Part shown: positions 55,879-64,000 of the stretch, in pieces
Layout of the letters: the number at the start of each line of letters is the position of its first letter
How positions within the stretch are numbered: position 1 is the first letter of the stretch
Assembly: GCA_029721435.1 (NCBI GenBank)
Contig: CM056576.1
Span: 68,217,876-68,281,875 of the forward strand
Source: Gymnothorax reevesii
Lineage: Eukaryota; Chordata; Actinopteri; Anguilliformes; Muraenidae
Direction: 5' to 3'
Length of the DNA: 64,000 nt
Program-made: the position numbers and the translations under genes
The notes under the pieces: generated by a model
Seen by the model: only the letters and a program-made list of their open reading frames with translations
Database searches by the model: none
What the model was told of the DNA's origin: nothing

Positions 55879-57362
55879 CGCTCACTCAGAGTGGGGTGGG
55901 TGTTGGGTAATGCTCACTCAGAGTGGGGTGGGAGGTGGGTAGTGCTCACTCAGAGTGGGGTGGGAGTTAGGTAGTGCTCACTCAGAGTGGGGTGGGAGTT
56001 GGGTAATGCTCACACAGAGTGTGGTGGGAGTTGGGTAATGCTCACACAGAGTGTGGTGGGAGTTGGGTAATGCTCACACAGAGTGTGGTGGGAGTTGGGT
56101 AATGCTCAAACAGAGTGGGGTGGGAGTTGGGTAATGCTCACACAGAGTGGGGTGGGAGTTGGGTAATGCTCACACAGAGTGGAGTGGGTGTTGCGTAATG
56201 CTCACACAGAGTGGAGTGGGTGTTGCGTAATGCTCACACAGAGTGGAGTGGGTGTAGGGTAATGCTCACACAGAGTGGGGTGGGTGTTGCGTAATGCTCA
56301 CACACAGAGTGGGGTGGGTGTTGCGTAATGCTCACACACAGAGTGGGGTGGGTGTTGCGTAATGCTCACACACAGAGTGGGGTGGGTATTGCGTAATGCT
56401 CACACAGAGTGGGGTGGGTGTTGCGTAATGCTCACACAGAGTGGGGTGGGTGTTGCGTAATGCTCACACACAGAGTGGGGTGGGTGTTGCGTAATGCTCA
56501 CACACAGAGTGGGGTGGGTGTTGCGTAATGCTCACGCAGAGTGGGGTGGGTGTTGCGTAATGCTCACACAGAGTGGGGTGGGTGTTGGGTAATGCTCACA
56601 CAGAGTGGGGTGGGTGTTGCGTAATGCTCACACAGAGTGGGGTGGGTGTTGCGTAATGCTCACACAGAGTGCGGTGGGTGTAGGGTAATGCTCTCACAGA
56701 GTGCGGTGGGTGTTGCGTAATGCTCACACAGAGTGGGGTGGGTGTTGCGTAATGCTCACACAGAGGGGGGTGGGTGGTGGGTAATGCTCACACAGAGGGG
56801 GGTGGGTGTTGCGTAATGCTCACACAGAGTGGGGTGGGTGTAGCGTAATGCTCACACAGAGTGGGGTGGGTGTAGGGTAATGCTCACACAGAGTGGGGTG
56901 GGTGTAGGGTAATGCTCACACACAGAGTGGGGTGGGTGTTGCGTAATGCTCACACACAGAGTGGGGTGGGTGTTGCGTAATGCTCACACAGAGTGGAGTG
57001 GGTGTTGCGTAATGCTCACACACACAGTGGGGTGGGTGTTGCGTAATGCTCACACACACAGTGGGGTGGGTGTTGCGTAATGCTCACACACACAGTGGGG
57101 TGGGTGTTGCGTAATGCTCACAGACAGAGTGGGGTGGGTGTTGGGTAATACTCACACACAGAGTGGGGTGGGTGTTGGGTAATACTCAAACAGAGTGGGG
57201 TGGGTGTTGCGTAATGCTCACACAGAGTGGGGTGGGTGTTGCGTAATGCTCACACAGAGTGGGGTGGGTGTAGGGTAATGCTCACACAGAGTGGGGTGGG
57301 TGTTGGGTAATGCTCACTCAGAGTGGGGTGGGTGTTGGGTAACGCTCACTCAGAGTGGGGTG
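55879..57362 (+). repeat. G-rich 32 bp minisatellite, about 46 units
   Basis: The unit is TAATGCTCACACAGAGTGGG-GTGGGTGTTGCG with 32 bp periodicity (for example TTGCG at 56421 and 56453). 34 bp variants have an extra AC. Edge units read CTCACTCAGAG and GTTGGGTAA at both ends, whereas central units read CACACAGAG and GTTGCGTAA, so the centre is homogenised. Every unit has GGGG and GGG runs on the plus strand. The right edge abuts Tc1 copy 3 directly. ORFs across it are artefacts. Confidence 0.97.
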
Positions 57363-57479
57363 GCAAATGTTGCAAATGTTGAAGCTGAGAAATTTTACAA
57401 TTTTATCCACAAAATGAGTTCATTTCAAATTAGATTGCTGCTACAGGTCTCAAAAAAGTTGGGACAGGGGCCTGTTTAT

Positions 57480-58424
57480 CATGGTGTAGCATCCCCTCTT
57501 CTTTTTAACACAGAGTGGAGGCGTCTGGGCATTGAGGAGACAAGTTTCTTGAGTTTAGCCATTGGAATTTGATCCCACTCTTGTTTAATTCAGGCTTCCA
57601 GCTGCTGGAGAGTTTTGGGTCTCCTTTGACGGACTTTTTGTTTAATTATGCGCCAAGTATTCTCAATCGGTTAAAGATCAGGACTGCAGGCAGGCCAGTT
57701 CAACACATGTACTCTTCTACTACGAAGCCATGCTGTTGTAATAGCTGCAGTATGTGGTTTTGCATTGTCCTGCTGAAATAGAAAAGGCCTTCCCTGGATT
57801 AGATGTCATCTAAAACCTTTATATAGTTTTCAGCTTTCATGGTGCCTTTTAAGACATGCAAGTGTCCCACACCATATGCACTAATGCAACCCCATAACAT
57901 CAGAGATGGTGGCTTTTGAACTGAACGCTGATAACAGGAGGGGTGGTCTTTCTCTTCTTTAGCCCGGAGGACACGACACCCATGATTTCCAACAAGAATG
58001 TCAAATTTGTACTCGTCAGAACACAAAACACTTTGCTACAGTCCTTAGTCCACAGAACACTGAGGCGCTTCTGGATCATGCTCAACAATGGCTTCCTTTT
58101 TTCATGATAGTCTTAGGCGGTATCTGTGGATACAGACAGTGGTTACTTGAAGAATTTCTGGGCCCAATTAGTAATGTCAGTGACAGAATCATGCCGGTGA
58201 GTGATGCAGTGGCGTCTGACAGCCCGAAGATCGCGAGCATCCAGTGAAGGAAATTTTTCCAGTTTCTCTGAATCTTTTGATGATTTTAAGCACTGTAAAT
58301 GATGGGACCTTCAAAGCCTTTGTAATTTGACGTTGAGGAACATTGTTTTTGAAGTATTCCACAATTTTTTTACACAAGCCTTCACGGTTTGGAGAGCCAC
58401 TGGTCATCTTTACTTCTGAGAGAC
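57480..58424 (-). pseudogene. Tc1 transposase relic (same family as 17790-18693)
   Basis: Minus-strand pieces in several frames. The N-terminal HTH is KNNVPQRQITKALKVPSFTV followed by LKIIKRFRETGKI (about 58360-58250). The middle reads [20 protein letters not shown], then [20 protein letters not shown] (about 57910). The C-terminal catalytic part (about 57780-57560) carries the WPACSPDL region disrupted by a stop. Non-functional. Confidence 0.8.
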
Positions 58425-58427
58425 TCA

Positions 58428-59786
58428 GGAACGTATTCAGAAACGACACTCACACTAATTGAGTACGAGTGAGTACTAAAACTTAGTTAGTGTCAGGTTA
58501 TACTAAATTAGTCAGAGGTCGCCTTAACACTCATTTGCTTTCAGAGATCTCACTTACACTGAAAATAGCGTCTCTTTCTGAGTGAAGGTTGAGTGCAGGG
58601 AACCACCTCCCTTGAGCCGCACTAACTTGCGCCGGTATTTCATTATCATGGCTTTCAGGTGGTTACAAACATTAGAGAAACTGAATCATTTACAGCCACG
58701 TGCTCAACGCAATCGCAACTATGCAAATTTGAATTATAATGATGATAACGATGCCGGTAACTTACTAACTGACCACATGGTTTCAGTCTTTACGAACTGC
58801 ACTGTGGTGAGTGCTAACTCAAGGTTAGCATTTGTGTACCCACCAGTGGCTACTGGTGAACTGACAATAGGGGAAGCACAAAACGATCCCTTAAAGATAA
58901 TGATTGAAAAAAGGTTATATTCAGTCATTTAAAAAAAAATTTATTTACTTGAACTACGAAAATAAAAAGGATTATCATGTATTGCCACTTCTACTTGTTA
59001 AGTCAGAATAAGTATTGATAATTAGGCTATCACCCTGTTTTCAATTCATTTAAATTACCATTGCAAAAACTCAGAACTCTCAACATTATCAGGTGTGGCC
59101 AGTTTTCACGAATGACGCATATCTGTCAACTCTCACGCATTCGTTTTCTTTTTGCACTTTTCTTTACTGATGTGCTGGAAAATTCTGTGCTCAGCGGCTC
59201 GCGGGGCACGTGTGGATTGGTCTGCGAGGCTCATGTAGCTGTAAGTCAAGAGAATCCATTCTTTTCTACATTCCTAATTGCTGATTACACAAAGAAATGT
59301 CCGGCACCTTTCACAGCTTGTTGCTTAGTGAGCCTCGCAGGATGTCCTGCGCCTTTCACGAGCCACGCGACCACTGAATTTATGAAGATATGCTGATATT
59401 CACGTCGTCATTTATGTGCAAAAGAAACTCCTCAATTTTGTGAAGCAATGTATGACGACACTATAAAAATAAATTTGATTGTCGTTTTACAAATAAGTCC
59501 GAGAAACTTTCTAATCAAGAAAGTAAACCGCGGCAGGTTTAGGTCATTCAGCACTGAAGGGTGAGGATTGAGCGTCCCTTTGCCGCAGCCGACGCCTGTT
59601 TTACTCAGTGCCCACTACTGTCAGTTATGCTCGAGTGGCGTTTGTGAATAGCAATTGGCGAGGAGTGGGACCGCTCTCTCGGTTAGTGGTAGGTCGATCT
59701 CTCCCTCACACTCCAGTTACATTTCACTCGTACTCACTATATGGTGAGTGGAGGGTGAGTGTGAGTGTTGTTTCTGAATACGGGCC
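58428..59786. mobile_element. PIF/Harbinger-like element, 1359 bp, TCA target duplication
   Basis: The ends GG(AA)CGTATTCAGAAACGAC and its inverse GTTGTTTCTGAATACGGGCC are flanked by TCA (58425-58427, 59787-59789). Removing the insert and one TCA restores the Tc1 sequence GAGACTCAGCCTCTC seen at 17770. A 3 bp target and GGGCCCGTATTCA-type ends are typical of PIF/Harbinger. Subterminal ACTCACAC/GTGAGTGTGAG repeats are present. No Harbinger nuclease or Myb-like protein is recognisable. Confidence 0.8.
58582..58932 (+). CDS. Orphan 116-codon ORF inside the Harbinger-like element
   Basis: Starts MKVECREPPPLSRTNLRRYF and contains NRNYANLNYNDDNDAGNLLT and VYPPVATGELTIGEAQNDPL. I recognise no domain. 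It lies wholly within the mobile element and ends just before an A-run. It may be a remnant of an element-encoded accessory protein or a chance ORF. Confidence 0.2.
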   Translation: MKVECREPPPLSRTNLRRYFIIMAFRWLQTLEKLNHLQPRAQRNRNYANLNYNDDNDAGNLLTDHMVSVFTNCTVVSANSRLAFVYPPVATGELTIGEAQNDPLKIMIEKRLYSVI

Positions 59787-60133
59787 TCAGCCTCTCTAAG
59801 ACATCCTTTTTATTGCCAATCATTTTACGCACCTGATGCCAGTTAACTTATTTACTTGCTAAATGTTCTTTCAGACGATTCTCTTCTATATTAATTGCTT
59901 TTTCAGCCCTTTTTTGCCTGTGTCCCAACATTTTTGAGACCTGTTGCAGCCAGAAAATTTTAAATAAGCTAATTTTGTAGATAAAAATGTAGAATGTCTC
60001 AGATTCAACATTTGAAACGTTATCTATGATCTATTGTAAATAACATATTGACTCATATAATCTGAAGGTCATTGCATTTTGATTTTATTCACAATTCACA
60101 CTTTGTCCCAACTATTTCAGAATTGGGGTTGTA

Positions 60134-60489
60134 TTTATTTATCTGAACCTATGTTAAAAAGAAGTCTTGTTTTTGAGTATTTTCTATTTGTTTTTTTTTT
60201 TTTGTTAAAATCAAAAGGACATTTTTTAGTATGTAATTTTTGTTTTCATGAAAAGGACATTTTGCTTTCTTTCTACACCTGATATATTTACTTATCTAAG
60301 GAATCTTTTCTACTGTATAATTTTTCTACTGTGCATCACAGTATTTCTGAGTTGGTTGGTTGGTGGGACATGCGTTGATTTGTTGTGGTTTGACCGACTA
60401 ATAAACGGACCTTTATCTCATTGACAAATTTCTTTGGGGACCTTTAAGATTTGTATTTGAGGATCCCTGGTCTACGCTGAATTCAAAGG
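60134..60489. other. Unassigned non-coding DNA
   Basis: T-rich, with no gene recognised. Confidence 0.4.
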
Positions 60490-60712
60490 CTGTTCTGAAC
60501 AAAGTGAAACATAAATAAACATCGTCGTTCACATAAATAAAACCTCTTTTCAAACCCTTTAAAAAGGGTGCCAGGGTCAAACTTACAGGAGTCCAGCAGC
60601 CAGCAATGGTGATTTATATACATCACGTAGACTAGCTTGACTTGTAGGGGTCAAAGCTTTTAACCCTCTTCACTTCAATAAAATGAGCCAGCTCCCAGCC
60701 TACCAATCTACG
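60490..60712 (-). repeat. Right arm of an inverted pair (partner 54815-54935)
   Basis: Contains CGTCGTTCACATAAATAAAA-CCTC, AGGGTGCCAGGGTCAAAC and AAAATGAGCCAGCTCCCAG, inverted relative to the left arm, with about 80 bp extra near 60590-60660. Confidence 0.75.
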
Positions 60713-61017
60713 TGAGTCTTTGCCCCACAACTAATATTCACCTTTAATTTGGAATTCAATGTGTTCCCATGAATTACTAGAATATCTCAATTATGAAAAC
60801 TTCCAATTACTTTTGTTTTTACATTGTCATCATTCCCATTTAATTACTTTCATTTTTTTTTACCTCACAACATGATTTTTTTTTTCAAGGAAAGAATGCA
60901 TATGTCAGTACAGTTCCGTACATAGCAGAAGCCATGAATCCAAGTGCTTATATTTAAATGAACAAGATTTTGAAATATTTCCCCAAGATCTTTTTCATAA
61001 TTTATCGAAACAAAATG
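60713..61017. other. Unassigned non-coding DNA
   Basis: No gene recognised; poly-T at 60870-60880. Confidence 0.4.
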
Positions 61018-61402
61018 TGTTTGTGAAACACTGATGCCTCCGTACATAACATGCACATGCTAACCATTAAAGGCCTATCCTGAGTCAATCAAAGGTTAAA
61101 GGTGAAGGTCACAAGGTCAACATTCATTACCTCATCAGAAAGGCCTTATCCGAAGGAATACACATGCCAGGTATCAAATGCCTATTACTAGCTAATGAAG
61201 TTATGGCCCATGTTAAAGTTTTTGTCACCAAACGTCATGCTCCAAGGTCAAGGTCAGAAGGTCAAAAGTCATTACCCCATCTGAAATGCCTTCTCACAAG
61301 CAATGCATATGCCAAGTATCAAAGTCCTATCATGAGCCGATCAAAAGTTATAGCCATCGCAATGTGCGGACAGACGGACGGACGGACAGGTGAAAAACCT
61401 TT
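61018..61402 (+). repeat. AGGTCA-rich tandem-core repeat (family E), copy 2
   Basis: Nearly identical to 41625-42025, with only scattered substitutions and 1-3 base indels over about 385 bp. It ends GACAGACGGACGGACGGACA-GGTGAAAAAC. Confidence 0.8.
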
Positions 61403-61409
61403 TACATAA

Positions 61410-62287
61410 GAGATGATTTTTAAATAGAAGATCTGATCCATAATACTTAGTAAAGAATGGCCCCATAATGGGTCCATCTTCAAATTTCTGCACAAAATAC
61501 CTCGGAGGTGTGCGATTTTCACTTGTGAAGAAGAAATCAGGTCACTACATATATTTATCATTTTGCAGAGTTCAATTTCTATTGTTCAGAGTTTTCCCAG
61601 GAGCCCACAGCCTTAGATGCGCAAAACCCAGCTAAACCTGAATTCCGGGGGTAGGGGGGGCACCAAACTCTACTTCTCAAAGGAACTCATTTCCATCCCA
61701 GCTTTTATGGCCACGAGGCATGCAAACAGTCAACCACAAAATACCTAACATTAGTCCTAAAGCAAGAGATGACAATTAAGACAACTGAGATGCCACTTTT
61801 TAACAGACCATTAGACATTTTTGAGTCACGTCAAATCGACCAGAAAGCTCGCAAGGGCCAAATGGTGCCTTGGTCCCTTTCAATCTTGTGGTTTTCATAG
61901 TCACCTTCTGATGCATACGGCTCGTACAAATACAGTAAGTTTCCCACCATTTCCTCCACGCTTGCATTTTCATCAGTGACTGAATCATCTACTTCATACA
62001 AACCTTCTGACACTGACAAAACCAAACATTCTTTGTCGCTCGAGCTAACGGTCATAGTCACCAATGGTTCATGTTACTATGGAGTTCTCGCCGTGCCATC
62101 ATTGCTTATAGTCACGCTGTGCTGCAGTTACGTGGTTGAAGTTTGGCTCCTAAATTTAAAATGAAAATTCTAACATTCTGAATTACCCATTTGATATTCT
62201 TTTGTTGGCTTTACAATATCTTTAGCGTAACGATTTGAAAGATACAGCAATTCGACCACTTGGAAATGTGTGACAGATTCACTTTAA
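61410..62287 (-). mobile_element. Inverted relative of 51997-52944
   Basis: 61470-61740 is the reverse complement of 52430-52700. The right edge GACAGATTCACTTTAA (62270-62285) resembles the right edge of the 52 kb copy. If both are TIRs the family end is TTAAAGTGAATCTG. On the minus strand near 61960-61880, LYEVDDSVTDENASVEEMVG-NLLYLYEPYASEGDYEN resembles the acidic PYxFEP-type segment at 14919, suggesting an element-borne gene relic. Confidence 0.5.
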
Positions 62288-62448
62288 GTATATTCATTTA
62301 GTCTGCTGGAGGACAGACAAGTGGGCCATGAGATAAACTCACCGGGCTGTGGTCTTGGTGAACTAATGAGTGAGTTGCAAGGGCTTTGAAACTAGAAATC
62401 TCTACCAGTACAGAATTCAACTAAACGAGTACAAAAACTAGGCTTATG

Positions 62449-63033
62449 TTTATCCCCACACGCCCCCAATCCTCCAAATCCCCAATCCTTGAATAAACCT
62501 TGAATAGACTTGCATTTGAACTTAATTTCAGGTCAATCGGACAAATGGTTCTGAAGATATGACCAATATGGTAATTTTCCATCACAAAGCGCCACCTGGT
62601 GGCAAAATATTGAACCATACAGGTATGATGTCATAATGTGACACGTTGTGAGGTCATGACCTTGCAGTTGCACATAGTTTCATGTCAATTGGAGAAATAA
62701 TTCCAAAGATATAGCAAAAATGGTGAATTTTATGTGACAAAGCTCCACCTTGTGACAAAATTTTGAACCAAACAGGTATAATGTCATCGTGAGACACATC
62801 CTCGGGTCATGACCTTTCATTTGCAAATGATTTTTTTCATTTGATTTTTTTCAGGTTTTGGCTCCTGGTGGCCAATCTAGAAATTGTAAAATGGCCAAAA
62901 TCGAATCAGTTCTTCCTCTTTATGATACTTACTTATGTGCAAAATTTGAAATTTGCAATTGAAATATTACTGAAGTTATCGCGTTAACACGTAGTGTGGC
63001 GGCGGTCGGACCAAAAACATAATGATATCCCGA
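62449..63033 (-). mobile_element. ATATCCCC-ended tandem-core element (family A), inverted copy
   Basis: Starts TTATCCCCACACGCCCCCAA-TCCTC, the inverse of the 12807 end. It carries two to three core units with GGTGGCAAAATATTGAACCA and AGGTCATGACCTTGC, and ends GTGTGGCGGCGGTCGGACC-AAAAACAT. Copy of 12142-12807. Confidence 0.75.
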
Positions 63034-63349
63034 TATAATAAAAAAACTATAAAATAGCTTGGTCTCCTGGAGCTGTGCTTTGTTTTACCTGATACAACCC
63101 TAGTAAAACTTAAATTTTACATTTAAATAGCTTAATTTCTCTGGAAAAAAATTCACGGTCCAAATTGCAAAACTCAAACATGCCCAAACAAATTGTAATA
63201 ACTTGGAATTACTTCTATATCAAAAAACTCACTCATCTTCTCCAAAAAATTTTACATGACATCCAAATTGTCAACTCCATGACAGAATTTCAACTCAACG
63301 ACACAGCCATGGCTACACCCTCTATTTTTCAGGCTTTGCTTTTGGATCA
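63034..63349. other. Unassigned non-coding DNA
   Basis: No gene recognised. Confidence 0.4.
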
Positions 63350-63600
63350 TAACCACTTGAACAAATTTTGATGCACTCATGGATCAGAACATGGATGTAA
63401 AGTTTCAGCTTCAGCTGTGCCATGCCTGGGTTTCGGAGATGCTTTTAGATTCGGAAGGTCAAGCTCATGGCGGCCAAATTTAATTTCAGATGGCAACACC
63501 TTGAACATATTTTGATTTACTCATGTGGAGGAACTCTCATGCAAAGTTTCATGTTAATGCATCCAGTGGTTGTAGAAGAGAAGTGTAGGAGCCATTTAAA
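63350..63600 (+). repeat. Two diverged core units similar to family F1
   Basis: CACTTGAACAAATTTTGATG and ACACCTTGAACATATTTTGA (63354 and 63488) are followed by ACTCATG...AAGTTTCAGCTTCA or AAAGTTTCATGTTAATG and a G-TGGTT-G-AGAAGAG-type phrase, as in 13488-13575. No terminal hairpin was found. Confidence 0.45.
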
Positions 63601-63726
63601 TTTATTGTTGGCACAGTATTTTTATTTTGCAGGGAAACATTGTTATTTTGAACACTTAGGGATGATAGGCAATGCCATAAAGGTGTGTATATATGGGGAT
63701 AGGTGATCGGAAAGGAGGTCACAGGG

Positions 63727-64000
63727 CACAATAGGGCTGTGCGATATGACCTAAATCTCATATCCCGATATAGGTTATCTGATATCCCGATAACGATATA
63801 TATCACGATGTAGCAAAATTTCTGTAATTTTCATGAATAAATAGTTTCTATAAAATCGCCACATGGAAAGGGCTATTTCTTGTTGCATTCAGAATTATGT
63901 ACTTGACAAATAAAAGGTACATTATCATATTTTATTATTTTTCTCCTTTCATTTGTAACCTTTGTGCAAATTTTCAATTCAACAGTGAACCAAATCTACA
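63727..64000 (+). mobile_element. hAT-type element end, cut by window edge
   Basis: ATAGGGCTGTGCGATATGAC at about 63731, followed by CGATATAGGTTATC and GATAACGATATATATCACGA palindromic stretches, is a typical teleost hAT terminus related to 44009. The remainder lies outside the window. Confidence 0.6.

Larger units (their letters stand above)
57363..60131 (-). mobile_element. Tc1-type transposon (copy 3), split by a nested element
   Basis: Its right end CCCAACTATTTCAGAATTGG-GGTTG stops at 60131 next to TA (60132-60133), matching the 17303 TIR in reverse. The left end is missing: similarity starts at AAATGTTGAAGCTGAGAAAT, directly against the minisatellite. A 1359 bp insertion at 58428-59786 interrupts it. 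Transposase pieces are described under 57480-58424. Confidence 0.9.

Noticed and set aside
55879..57362. Regularly spaced repeats that might suggest a CRISPR array
   Set aside because: Units are directly adjacent with no variable spacers, are G-rich, and lie in a vertebrate-type genome; this is a minisatellite.
57291..57572. 93-codon ORF across the minisatellite edge
   Set aside because: Half is minisatellite and half is antisense Tc1, so it is a chance reading.

Overview
The window looks like nuclear DNA of a ray-finned (teleost) fish. Genes are sparse and introns are large. The sequence is crowded with Tc1-type transposons of fish TIR families, hAT ends and MITEs, a tRNA-derived SINE present twice, and Rex1/CR1/L2-type non-LTR retrotransposon pieces. 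There is no prokaryotic gene organisation, and most short ORFs are chance readings or shadows of transposons.

One host gene is supported: an intersectin-2 (ITSN2) orthologue on the minus strand. Eight coding exons (35011-35103, 26618-26681, 22301-22476, 21682-21891, 11019-11115, 6365-6507, 4100-4163, 1287-1424) have consensus splice sites, and their phases join without a break. In order they encode EH domain 1, a proline/methionine/serine-rich linker and EH domain 2. The initiator exon (about ten residues in vertebrate ITSN2) was not found to the right of 35103, and the gene runs off the left edge after EH2. Everything from 1425 to at least 35010 is therefore intron.

Layout. 1-12 kb: introns with tandem-core repeats, a truncated Tc1, and a 2.19 kb foldback element with a TA target duplication (7398-9587). 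12-20 kb: an ATATCCCC-ended element, an AGCTCACCTGA-ended element, an SGNH-type LINE ORF1 relic, and a Tc1 carrying a nested 115 bp element. 20-35 kb: a SINE with a clear target duplication, a 2.2 kb structure with long inverted arms, Tc1 relics, a hAT relic and a THAP-like fragment. 35-47 kb: a mosaic of dispersed duplications, a CR1-like 3' end and a hAT with an 8 bp target duplication. 47-50 kb: a Rex1-like LINE interrupted by a nearly complete Tc1. 50-64 kb: MITEs, a 1.5 kb G-rich 32 bp minisatellite, a Tc1 split by a Harbinger-like element, and more tandem-core repeats.

The most interesting pattern is a set of otherwise dissimilar repeats that share one plan. Each has tandem core units of roughly 110-340 bp (often 145-153 bp) rich in AGGTCA, then a short GACGGAC-type tract, then a terminal stem-loop that usually closes on AGCTA or AGGGGTA. 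A related group has ATATCCCC/GGGGATAT ends with adjoining hairpins. They resemble the tandem-core, hairpin-ended non-autonomous elements described as Helentron-associated (HINE/DINE, mollusc 'pearl'). That assignment is inference. No structural RNA gene, CRISPR array or operon was found. All alignments were made by eye, so boundaries marked approximate may move by tens of bases.
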